NCBI GenBank assembly: GCA_963803085.1
Contig: CAWDLE010000010.1
Location: 186,001 to 250,000, forward strand
Direction of reading: 5' to 3'
Source of the DNA: JACVRW01 sp963803085
Lineage (GTDB): Bacteria > Actinomycetota > Thermoleophilia > Solirubrobacterales > Thermoleophilaceae
Length of the DNA stretch: 64,000 nt
Position 1 is the stretch's first letter. Each line of letters begins with the position of its first letter. The notes under the pieces were generated by a model. The model made no database searches. It saw only the letters and a program-made list of their open reading frames with translations, and had not been told where the DNA came from. Shown here piece after piece: positions 33,166 to 40,670 of the stretch. The position numbers and the translations under genes are program-made.

Positions 33166-33975
33166 GATCGGGGGCGCGGGCCAGCGGCGGGCTCCGAGCT
33201 CGCGCGACACTCCGCGCGCTGCCTCCGCCACGGCGCCGGCGATCCCGCGCGCGGGGCCGCGGGGAAGGATGCGGTCGGTGTCGCCCACCACGCCGATGCT
33301 GCCCACGGCGTGCCCGGAGTGGTCGAAGATGGCGCCCGCAACGCTGGACTCGCCGAGCACCGCCTCGTCGCGCTCGCGGGCGATGCCGCTCTCGCGGGCA
33401 GTGCTGAGCTCCTTGCGCAGCGCGGATGGGGTGAGCGTGCGGCTCGTGAGCTTGTCCGGAGCCTCGGCAAGCAGGTCGTCCACCAGCTCGGCCGGGCTGT
33501 AGGCGAGGATCGACTTCCCGAGCGCGCTGGCGTGCACGGGCAGCTCCGCGCCGACCTCGAGGATCTGAAGCGTGGTGTCGGGCCGGAAGACGTGGTGGAC
33601 GACCACCACCGTGGGCCCGTGCATCACGCCCACGCGCACCGCGGCGTCGGTGCGCTCGGCCAGACGCTCGGCGTGCACGATCGAACGGCCGCGCAGCTCG
33701 TTCAGGTCGAGGTACGAGTTGCCGAGCTGAAGCAGGCCGGCGCCGAGCTGGTACTTGTCGGAGTCGCGGTCCTGTTCCACGAAACCGTGCGCCAAAAGCG
33801 TCTGCAAGAGGCCGTGGACAGTAGGGCGCGTCATGTCGAGACGGTCGGCCAGCTCACTGACGCCGAGCCTTCGCGGGCCGGCCGCCAGCGCCTTCAGGAT
33901 GCGGGCGGCCCGGTCTACGGACTGGATCGTGCCGCGCTTCGGCGATCTCTTACGATTCGGTATTGTCGAATCCAC
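33163..33975 (-). CDS. IclR-family transcriptional regulator of the glycerol/Dha genes
   Basis: 270 aa. The N-terminal winged helix-turn-helix (about 15-75) contains IQSVDRAARILKALAAG, LGVSELADRLDMTRPTVHGL and EQDRDSDKYQLG. The C-terminal IclR effector domain (about 90-255) contains VRVGVMHGPTVVVVHHV, LPVHASALGKSILA and SGIARERDEAVLGESSVAG. The GTG at 33975 lies six bases after a TACACT hexamer (33987-33982), so it is probably leaderless. It is divergent from dhaM, and the same palindrome is found here and at the glpF promoter. It is therefore the likely local regulator, responding to glycerol or dihydroxyacetone (inferred). Confidence 0.9.
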   Translation of the reverse strand: MDSTIPNRKRSPKRGTIQSVDRAARILKALAAGPRRLGVSELADRLDMTRPTVHGLLQTLLAHGFVEQDRDSDKYQLGAGLLQLGNSYLDLNELRGRSIVHAERLAERTDAAVRVGVMHGPTVVVVHHVFRPDTTLQILEVGAELPVHASALGKSILAYSPAELVDDLLAEAPDKLTSRTLTPSALRKELSTARESGIARERDEAVLGESSVAGAIFDHSGHAVGSIGVVGDTDRILPRGPARGIAGAVAEAARGVSRELGARRWPAPPI

Positions 33976-33990
33976 TTCGGTAGTGTAGAT
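33956..33990. promoter_or_regulatory. Tandem IclR operators and overlapping divergent -10 elements
   Basis: TTCGGTATTGTCGAA (33956-33970) and the related TTCGGTAGTGTAGAT (33976-33990) are spaced exactly 20 bp apart, about two helical turns. The second covers both predicted -10 elements: TAGATT for dhaM (33986-33991, six bases before GTG 33998) and TACACT for iclR (33987-33982, six bases before GTG 33975). Binding would be expected to repress both directions. The first site matches the perfect palindrome TTCGATAATGTCGAA at the glpF promoter. Confidence 0.6.
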
Positions 33991-33997
33991 TAGCGTC

Positions 33998-34384
33998 GTG
34001 GTCGGGATCGTAGTCGTATCGCACAGTTCGGATCTTGCGGAGGGCCTCGCGGCCCTCGCCGCGCAGATGGCCGGTCCCGACGTGCGCATTGAACCCGCGG
34101 GCGGCCTGCCTGACGGGAGCCTCGGGACCGACGAAGACCGCGTTCGGGCGGCCATCAAAGCTGCCGACCAGGGCGCCGGCGTCGTGATACTCGGCGACCT
34201 CGGCAGTGCCATCCTCACCGTCCGCCACGTGCTCGAGCGGCACAACGGGAACGGCAGCGTGCGGCTCGTGGACGCCCCGATCGTGGAGGGCGCGGTGGCC
34301 GCGGCGGTGACCGCCTCGGCGAACATGTCCCTCGACGACGTAGCCCGATCCGCGGAGGACGCTCGTGGCGCAGGCAAGCTCTGA
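33998..34384 (+). CDS. dhaM: PTS-dependent dihydroxyacetone kinase phosphotransferase subunit DhaM
   Basis: 128-aa EIIA-mannose-type domain. The phosphorylated His is in VGIVVVSHSSDLAEGL, followed by the DEDR and VVILGDLGSAILTVRHVLE motifs of DhaM. It takes phosphate from HPr and rephosphorylates the ADP tightly bound to DhaL. Only the DhaM domain is present; HPr and enzyme I are separate neighbours rather than fused as in E. coli DhaM. The GTG start is six bases from a -10-like TAGATT, so leaderless. Confidence 0.93.
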   Translation: MVGIVVVSHSSDLAEGLAALAAQMAGPDVRIEPAGGLPDGSLGTDEDRVRAAIKAADQGAGVVILGDLGSAILTVRHVLERHNGNGSVRLVDAPIVEGAVAAAVTASANMSLDDVARSAEDARGAGKL

Positions 34385-34661
34385 GCACGCCGTGGGGGCG
34401 GCCGCGGATGTGACCGCAACGCTGCCCGCTGACGTCGACCTGCACGCCCGGCCTGCTGCCAACTTCGTCCGTACCGCGATGGGCTTCGCCTCCGACGTGC
34501 AGGTGGCCGTGGGTGACCGCGAGGTGGACGCGAAGAGCCTCCTGTCCGTGCTGGCCCTCGGTGCAAAGGGCGGAACCGAGCTTCGACTCACCGCGTCCGG
34601 CCCGGATGCGGCGGCCGCCGTGGACACTCTCAGCACCTGCATCGCAACGCTCAGCGACTGA
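34365..34661 (+). CDS. HPr phosphocarrier protein of the Dha PTS
   Basis: 98 aa. The active-site His27 lies in VDLHARPAANFV and the conserved helix segment DAKSLLSVLALGAKGG contains the serine equivalent to regulatory Ser46. It carries phosphate from enzyme I to DhaM. The GTG start overlaps dhaM by 20 bp and is preceded by GGAGG. Its 3' end overlaps the convergent enzyme I gene by 11 bp. Linkage to dhaM and enzyme I suggests a dedicated carrier. Confidence 0.93.
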   Translation: MAQASSEHAVGAAADVTATLPADVDLHARPAANFVRTAMGFASDVQVAVGDREVDAKSLLSVLALGAKGGTELRLTASGPDAAAAVDTLSTCIATLSD

Positions 34662-36314
34662 CGAGCGGCTCGGCGAGCCGCTCGACCTCGGCGGCGTCGC
34701 TCGCGTCGAGCGCCTGCCGCGCGAATTCCTGCGTCTGGCCGTAGTCGAGCGCCCTCACCCAGGCGCGAACCGCGCCCACGCGGGCAGCGCCCGCACTCAG
34801 CTCGTTCGCCCCCAGGCCCACGAGCAGCGGCACCACCAGCGGGTCCGAGGCCGCCTCCCCGCACACCTCGAGCGGAATGCCGGCCGTGCGTGCGCCCTGA
34901 GCCGTGGCCGCGATGTGGCTCAGCACCTGCGGATGGTGGGTCGGGGCCTCGCCGTGCTCGAAGCGGTCGGTACCGAGCGTGGCGTGGGTGAGGTCGTTCG
35001 TGCCGATGCTGAGGAAGTCGGACACGGCTGCGATCTCAGCTGCGGCCTCCGCCGCCTCGGGTAGTTCGATCATCGCGCCGAGCTCCACATTCGCACCGAG
35101 CGTGGTGAGGATCGCACGGGTCACGTTCACGTCGCCGGGCGTTCTGACCATCGGGAGCAGGACACGCAGGTCGCAGTCGCCGGCCAGCTCGGAGATCGCC
35201 GCCAGCTGGGCGCGGAGCGCACCTGGGTAGGCCAGGAGCAGCTCGATGCCGCGGCGCGGCTCGCCGCGCAGGAACGGCGGGACCTTGTCGCCGCCGAAGT
35301 CGAGCACCCGTACCGTTGCCGTGCGGCCGGCAAGGCCGGCGATCAGCGGCGCGAGCATCTGTACGTGTTGCGCTCGCGTGGGCCAGGCTGGCGCATCCAG
35401 GAAGGCGAGCTCGGTCCTGATCAGGCCAGCGCCCTCCGCCCCAGCCGCGAGGCCGGCGCGGAGCTCGGCGGGCGTCGCGGCGTTCACAAGCACTCGGACT
35501 CGGCGTCCGTCGCTGGTCTCCGCCGGCAAAGCGCTGTCGGCGATCTCGCGCGACCGCATGCGCGCGCGCTCCTCCGAGGCCGCGCCCGCCAGCTCCGCCC
35601 GCGGGGCGGACGGGTCGAGGATCACCGTGCCCTCGCTGCCGTCCACCACGACGTGCGTTCCGCTCGTGACCTGGAGCAGCTCAGGCCCCGCAAGCACCGT
35701 CATCGGGATCCCGAGCGAGCGCGCCACGATGGCCGCGTGCGCCGTCACCCCGCCTCCGGAAAGGGCGATTCCGGCGAGCTGCTCGCCGTGCTCAGCCACG
35801 TCCGCGGGCCCCAGGTCGTCCGCCACGAGGACGAACGCCGAGCCGTTGGTCGCGGGCTCGTCGGCGGCCACGCCGGAGGCGATGCGCGCGGCGCGCCGCC
35901 CGAGTGAGCGAACGTCGTCGGCTCTCGCGGCCAGAAGGGCGTCGGGTAGGGACGCGATCACGGCGGCGTGCTGCTCGGTCGCCTCGACCAGCGCGGCGCC
36001 CGCGCCGAGACCGCGCTCCGTCACCGCCTCGGAGACGGCGGAGTCGAGCATCGGGTCGGCGGCGATGAGCGCGCCCGTCTCGACGATCTCGGCGTCGTCG
36101 TCTCGCCCCTGCTCGCGGAGCTGCGCCGCGATGCGCTCCAGCTCCGTGGCGGCGCTCTCGGAGGGCGGCGCTTGCGCGCTCGGCCTCCGATTCGGCTTCG
36201 CGCGGCCGAGAGCGGACCACGCGCGGGATCCTCCGAGGGATGGGAGAGGACCCGCGCGCGCCCGATCGCGAGCCCGGGCGACGCAGGGGCGCCGCTCAGA
36301 ACCCGCTCGCTCAT
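34651..36314 (-). CDS. ptsI: PTS enzyme I (phosphoenolpyruvate-protein phosphotransferase), apparent double frameshift
   Basis: Transfers phosphate from PEP to HPr. The catalytic His is in GGGVTAHAAIVARSLGIP. The C-terminal PEP-binding barrel has LIRTELAFLDAP, VRVLDFGGDKVPPFL, LGAMIELPEAAEA, FLSIGTNDLTHATLGTDR and the active-site Cys in IPLEVCGEAASDP. The N-terminus (SERVLSGAPASPGLAIGRAR) is in one frame, PREAESEAERASAALRE in a second, and ATELERIAAQL onward in a third. Removing one base near 36204 and one near 36154 restores a continuous ~553-aa enzyme. The ATG overlaps the dhaL stop (ATGA). Both breaks are more likely errors than biology. Confidence 0.85.
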
Positions 36315-36949
36315 CAGCTGTCCTGCTCGACCGCCCGCTGAAGCGCGGCCATGATGAGCGCGGCCGAGGTGGCGCCCGGATCCTGGTGTCCGATCGAGCG
36401 CTCCCCGAGGTACGACGCACGACCCTTGCGCGCCTGCAGCGGCACCGTGGCCTTGGCCCCGCTCTCCGCGGCCTCAGTGGCAGCGGAGAGCGCGACCTCG
36501 AGCGGCTCACCCGAGTCGAGTGCGCCAGCCAGGGCTTCGATTGCAGGGCCGAGGGAGTCGACCATGGTCTTGTCGCCCGGCTGTGCGGCACCGAGCTCCA
36601 CCACTCCGTCGAGTCCCGCGCGGAGCGCCACGACCAGATCCTGACCGTCGAGCTCCTGCTTGTCGCCGAGCGCACGGCCCGCCCTGCGGAACGCGGTGCC
36701 CCAGAGCGGGCCGCTCGCGCCGCCCACGGTGGATACGAGCGTCTTGCCCGCCACGGTCAGGAGCTTGCCGGGGGCAAGCGACCCGTCCTGTGCGGCCAGC
36801 GCCTTGCCGACCGCCTCGAAGCCGCGGTCCATGTTCACGCCGTGGTCGCCATCGCCGATCGCGGCGTCCAACTGGGTCAGGTAGTCGCGGTGGTCCTTCA
36901 CGGACTCCTCGACCGCTGTCATCCAGGCGTGAATCGTCGTGGTGCGCAC
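36314..36949 (-). CDS. dhaL: Dihydroxyacetone kinase ADP-binding subunit DhaL
   Basis: 211 aa. The nucleotide/Mg-binding signature is LTQLDAAIGDGDHGVNMDRGF, followed by GGASGPLWGTAF and the C-terminal ARKGRASYLGERSIGHQDPG. DhaL holds ADP that is rephosphorylated by DhaM, then phosphorylates dihydroxyacetone bound to DhaK. GTG 36949 is chosen because AGGAG lies six bases upstream; starts further upstream add non-conserved residues. It sits between dhaK and ptsI in the same operon. Confidence 0.93.
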   Translation of the reverse strand: MRTTTIHAWMTAVEESVKDHRDYLTQLDAAIGDGDHGVNMDRGFEAVGKALAAQDGSLAPGKLLTVAGKTLVSTVGGASGPLWGTAFRRAGRALGDKQELDGQDLVVALRAGLDGVVELGAAQPGDKTMVDSLGPAIEALAGALDSGEPLEVALSAATEAAESGAKATVPLQARKGRASYLGERSIGHQDPGATSAALIMAALQRAVEQDS

Positions 36950-36972
36950 CGCGGCTCCTGCGATCACCGGCT

Positions 36973-37989
36973 CTACGCTCCCCAGTGGAGCGCGGGGGTG
37001 TGGACCGGAGCATCCCACAGGCTGGTCAGCTCGTCATCCAACTCGAGCAGGGTCAGCGACGCGCCGGCCATCTCGAGCGAGGTGATGTAGCTGCCCACCA
37101 GGCGACGCTCGGGACGCAGGCCACGCTCGCGCAGCCGTTGCTCGATCTCGCCATAGAGGAGGTAGAGCTCCAGCTGCGGGGTGCCGCCCATGCCGTTCAC
37201 GAACGGCAGGACCGACGCTCCCTCAGCGGGCTTGAGGTCGCTCAGCACGGCCTCGAGCATCAGCTCCGCGATCTCCGAGGCACTCCCGAGCGGCCGGCGC
37301 TCGCGCCCCGGCTCGCCGTGGATGCCGATGCCCACTTCCATCTCCCCCTCGGGGAGGTCGAAGATGGGCGTGCCAGAGGCGGGCGGCGTGCACGAGGACA
37401 GCGCCACGCCGTACGAGCGCGCCTTCTCGTTCACCTGCCGTGCGAGCCCGGCCACCGCGGCCAGGTCGTCGCCGCGCTCTGCCGCGGCGCCTGCGATCTT
37501 CTCCGCCAACACGGTGGCGCCCACCCCACGGCGACCCGCGGTGTAGAGCGAGTCCTGCACCGCCACATCGTCGTCGATCAGCACGGACTCGACCTGAATC
37601 CCCTCATCCTCCGCGTCCTCCGCGGCGAGCTTGAAGTTCATCACGTCGCCCGTGTAGTTCTTGACGATGTGCACGACGCCCTTACCGGCGTCCACCGCCT
37701 TGGTCGCCGCGAGCATCTGCTCCGGCACCGGTGAGGTGAACACCTCGCCGGGGCACGCGGCGTCCAGCATGCCGGGTCCGACGAAGCCCCCGTGCATCGG
37801 CTCGTGTCCCGAGCCACCGCCCGAGATCAGCGCCACCTTGTCCGCCGGTGTGGCGCGGACGAGGATCTGGGCCTCGGCGTCGTAGCGGACAAGGTCACCG
37901 TGCGCGGCGGCCAGTCCGGCGAGCGACTCCTTCACGATGTTCGCCGGATCGTTGAGGAGCTTCTTCATTGGTGTGGCGACAGTAGCCAT
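36973..37989 (-). CDS. dhaK: Dihydroxyacetone kinase substrate-binding subunit DhaK
   Basis: 338 aa. Motifs are the N-terminal KKLLNDPANIVKESLAGLAA, the substrate loop LISGGGSGHEPMHGGFVG, VKNYTGDVMNFKLAAE and the His that covalently holds dihydroxyacetone in VGIGIHGEPGRER. Length is close to E. coli DhaK. It produces dihydroxyacetone phosphate with DhaL and DhaM. Twelve bases separate it from the aquaglyceroporin gene upstream, so the four minus-strand genes (glpF, dhaK, dhaL, ptsI) form one operon. Confidence 0.95.
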   Translation of the reverse strand: MATVATPMKKLLNDPANIVKESLAGLAAAHGDLVRYDAEAQILVRATPADKVALISGGGSGHEPMHGGFVGPGMLDAACPGEVFTSPVPEQMLAATKAVDAGKGVVHIVKNYTGDVMNFKLAAEDAEDEGIQVESVLIDDDVAVQDSLYTAGRRGVGATVLAEKIAGAAAERGDDLAAVAGLARQVNEKARSYGVALSSCTPPASGTPIFDLPEGEMEVGIGIHGEPGRERRPLGSASEIAELMLEAVLSDLKPAEGASVLPFVNGMGGTPQLELYLLYGEIEQRLRERGLRPERRLVGSYITSLEMAGASLTLLELDDELTSLWDAPVHTPALHWGA

Positions 37990-38001
37990 GTGCGGTCCTC
38001 T

Positions 38002-38787
38002 CTACTTCGCCGCGAGGGCTTCGACGGGATCGGGATGGGTGACGGCGCTTTCGATCGGCTGCTTGACCGTCCTCGGAGTGGCGAGGAAGTCGTAGGCGAA
38101 CGCCGCGACGGCGGCTCCCGCCAGGCCCGGCAACACGTACACCGGAATGATCTGGTTCCAGTGCGTATCGCCGCCGGCGAATGTGGCCGCCAGCGCCGGG
38201 CCGATCGCGCGGGCCGGGTTGAGCGACGCGGCCGTGATCGGACCAAGCACCATGATGATTGCGACCACGACGCCGCCGATCACGAGGCCGGCGAAGTCGC
38301 CCGGTGAGCGAGCGTCGACGATCCCGAGGATCGCGAACATCAGGAGCCCTGTGCCGATGAACTCGGCGAAGATCGCCGAACCCCAGGTGTACGTGTCCTC
38401 GTTGAAGGACGCCTGTCCGAGCCCCATGTCGACGCCGGTCTGCGTGAACAGCGCCCAGATTCCGAGCGCGCCGAGCGTTCCGCCCACGAGCTGCGCGCCC
38501 ATGTAGGTGGGCACCTCTTTCCACGGGAAGCGCTTCGTCGAAGCGAGTGCGAACGTTACGGCGGGGTTGATGTGACAGCCGGAGACCTTGCCGATCGCAT
38601 AGACGAGCGCGGTGATCACCAGGCCGAACGCGAATGAAATGCCGAGTAGGTCGGACCCGTCGATCGCGGGGACCTTGTCGCCGGCCAGGACAAGCGTGGC
38701 GACAACGGACCCGGGACCTACGAGCACGAGCAGGGCGGTTCCCAATGTCTCTGCAAGAGCTCGCTGGGAAAGGGTGTGCTCTTCCAC
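38002..38787 (-). CDS. glpF: Aquaglyceroporin / glycerol facilitator (MIP family)
   Basis: 261-aa channel with six transmembrane helices and the two NPA half-helices GCHINPAVTFA and ITAASLNPARAIGP. The second NPA is followed by Arg-Ala-Ile-Gly-Pro, unlike the Arg-Asp of GlpF, so the pore may be mixed for water and glycerol. GTG 38787 is chosen because GAGGAG lies just upstream; an alternative TTG at 38844 would place the promoter and operator inside the gene. It is the first gene of the dhaK-dhaL-ptsI operon, so glycerol or dihydroxyacetone uptake is the likely role. Confidence 0.88.
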   Translation of the reverse strand: MEEHTLSQRALAETLGTALLVLVGPGSVVATLVLAGDKVPAIDGSDLLGISFAFGLVITALVYAIGKVSGCHINPAVTFALASTKRFPWKEVPTYMGAQLVGGTLGALGIWALFTQTGVDMGLGQASFNEDTYTWGSAIFAEFIGTGLLMFAILGIVDARSPGDFAGLVIGGVVVAIIMVLGPITAASLNPARAIGPALAATFAGGDTHWNQIIPVYVLPGLAGAAVAAFAYDFLATPRTVKQPIESAVTHPDPVEALAAK

Positions 38788-38814
38788 TTCTCCTCCTCTC
38801 GCGCTCGACTTCGA

Positions 38815-38844
38815 TTCGATAATGTCGAACGCTGTTTCGCGCAA
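38815..38844 (-). promoter_or_regulatory. glpF-dhaKL-ptsI promoter with IclR-type operator
   Basis: On the minus strand a -35-like TTGCGC (38844-38839) and a -10-like TATCGA (38821-38816) are 17 bp apart. The perfect palindrome TTCGATAATGTCGAA (38815-38829) covers the -10. It matches the operator at 33956-33970 at 14 of 15 relevant positions or close to it. Occupancy should block transcription of the operon. Confidence 0.6.
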
Positions 38845-38988
38845 ACTACCTCGACATCACCCTTGTGTCAAGTGGTGCGAGGCGGGCGGTGTGGCGCTCC
38901 GCTCGATGCGCTGCGACTTCACGAGGGCGTGGTCCGTTTGCGCTGAAGGGGCCGATGGCCCCCGGGGCGCGGCCGGGTGCTATCGAAG

Positions 38989-39072
38989 TTCTCCGCGATA
39001 TACACGGTGAATCGCGATAGGACCCCCGCAGACGCGGGGGTTCCGGCGTCTACCCGCGCATATCGCGGAGAA
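38989..39072. other. 84-bp nested inverted-repeat element (possible terminator or small RNA)
   Basis: The ~340-bp gap between glpF and nuoN has no convincing gene. It contains 13-bp perfect inverted arms, TTCTCCGCGATAT (38989-39001) and ATATCGCGGAGAA (39060-39072), enclosing a strong inner hairpin CCCCCGC-AGAC-GCGGGGG (39023-39040). No T-run follows. The rest of the gap (38845-38988 and 39073-39128) shows nothing else I can name. Confidence 0.5.
39023..39040. terminator. GC-rich hairpin, candidate terminator of the nuo operon
   Basis: CCCCCGC (39023-39029) pairs perfectly with GCGGGGG (39034-39040) around a four-base loop. It lies about 90 bases past the nuoN stop on the minus strand. There is no U-tract, so intrinsic termination is uncertain. 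Confidence 0.4.
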
Positions 39073-39128
39073 GTGACGGAATCCCTATCCCTCAGTGCTG
39101 GTTGTCAGCGAGCGTGGCGGGCGCGCCC

Positions 39129-40670
39129 CTAGAGCAAATTCGGCAGCGCGCTGCTCACGTCCCGCGCGGCGTCGAACAGCGGGTCCGGCCAGACGCCCAC
39201 GGCGATCGTCGCGGCGGCGAACAGCACGGCCACCGCCACCACCTCGGGCTGGGCGCGGGCGTCTGCCTCGGGGGACCAGCCCGCCACGGGGCGGACGCGG
39301 CGCGGCGGCACGGTCGGCATCTCGACCTCGTAGCGCCCCATCCACATCACCGCGATCACGCGTAGGTAGTACGCGAGCGAGAGCACCGAGCCGATCACGA
39401 TGGCTATGCCGAGCCACGTGTAGTCGCCGGCCACGGACGCGTCGATCAAGTAGAACTTGCCGATGAAGCCGCCGGTGGCAGGGAAGCCCGCTAGCGACAG
39501 CATCGCGATCGTCATCGGCCACGCCAGCCAGGGCGAGATCGTGCCGAGGTTCTCGAACGAGCGCAGGTCGTCGCCGTGCTCGGACACGCGCTCGCGCGCG
39601 ACCACCACCGCGAAGGCCGCCACGTTCATCAGCAGGTAGACCGCCAGGTAAAACGCCGTCGCGCGCACGCCGAGCTGTGTGCCGACCACGACGCCGGCCA
39701 AGAGGTAGCCGGCCTGCGCGACGCTCGACCACGCGAGCATGCGCTTCACGGATCGCTGCGGGATCGCGCCGACGTTGCCGATCACGATCGTGACCGCGGC
39801 GAGCACCGCGAGCGCCGGCCCCCAGTCGAGCTGCGTAAGACCGAACGCCTGATCGAAGAGCCGGATGAACACGGCGAACGCGGCCGCCTTGGTGGCCACC
39901 GCCATGAAGGTGGTAATCGGCGTGGGGGCACCCTCGTAGACATCCGGCGTCCACTGATGGAACGGCGCCACTGAGGCCTTGAAGGCAAGGCCGGTCGCGC
40001 AGAGTGCCACGCCGCTCAGGAGGAGCGGGTCCGAGACGCTCACCGTGTCGCCGTCGAGCGCCCTCGCGATTGCGTCGAACTCGAGTGCGCCGGTTGCCCC
40101 GTAGACGAGCGCCAGGCCGTACAGAAGCGTGGCTGATCCCACCGATCCCACCACCAGGTACTTGAGCCCGGCCTCGAGCGACGTGCGCCGGTGCAGGTGG
40201 GTGGCGCACAGGACGTAGAGCGGGATCGAGAGCAGCTCGAATCCGATGAACAGGGTCATCAGGCTCTCCGACCCGGCCAGCACGACCATGCCGGCGATCG
40301 TTCCGAGCAGCAGCGAGTGGTACTCGCCATGGCCGGCCTGCTCGGGGGCCAGCGAGCGCAGCGAGAGCACGATGGTCACGAGCCCCGCCACGTAGAAGAG
40401 CATCGACATCCCGAGCGTGAGCGCGTCCACGCCGAGAGCGCCCTCGAGGATCTGGCCACGGACGCCGGGCTCCCAGATCCAGATCGTGAGTCCGATGGCC
40501 GTGAGGAGCGCGACCGCCGTGAGCGCCGGCACGATCACGGTGCGGACGACGCGCGAGCTGAGCAGGCCCACCATCAGCACGATCACCGACCCGCCGACGA
40601 GCGCGAGTAGCGGAGACAGCTGCTTGTAGTCGATGACCGGGGCCTGCGCCTGGGCGAGGAGCGTGCTCAC
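39129..40670 (-). CDS. nuoN: NADH-quinone oxidoreductase subunit N
   Basis: 513-aa antiporter-like membrane subunit of complex I with about 14 helices. Motifs include GLLSSRVVRTVIVPAL, the proton-channel region GLAFKASVAPFHQWTPDVYE, VGAIPQRSVKRMLAWSSVAQ and SLAGFPATGGFIGKFYLI. GTG 40670 overlaps the nuoM stop as GTGA. It is the last gene of the operon. A longer open frame continues upstream through nuoM only because of the nuoM insertion. Confidence 0.94.
   Translation of the reverse strand: MSTLLAQAQAPVIDYKQLSPLLALVGGSVIVLMVGLLSSRVVRTVIVPALTAVALLTAIGLTIWIWEPGVRGQILEGALGVDALTLGMSMLFYVAGLVTIVLSLRSLAPEQAGHGEYHSLLLGTIAGMVVLAGSESLMTLFIGFELLSIPLYVLCATHLHRRTSLEAGLKYLVVGSVGSATLLYGLALVYGATGALEFDAIARALDGDTVSVSDPLLLSGVALCATGLAFKASVAPFHQWTPDVYEGAPTPITTFMAVATKAAAFAVFIRLFDQAFGLTQLDWGPALAVLAAVTIVIGNVGAIPQRSVKRMLAWSSVAQAGYLLAGVVVGTQLGVRATAFYLAVYLLMNVAAFAVVVARERVSEHGDDLRSFENLGTISPWLAWPMTIAMLSLAGFPATGGFIGKFYLIDASVAGDYTWLGIAIVIGSVLSLAYYLRVIAVMWMGRYEVEMPTVPPRRVRPVAGWSPEADARAQPEVVAVAVLFAAATIAVGVWPDPLFDAARDVSSALPNLL

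Noticed and set aside
33998..38787. Module as a horizontally acquired island
   Set aside because: GC content and codon use look like the flanks, and there is no integrase, tRNA or direct repeat at its borders.
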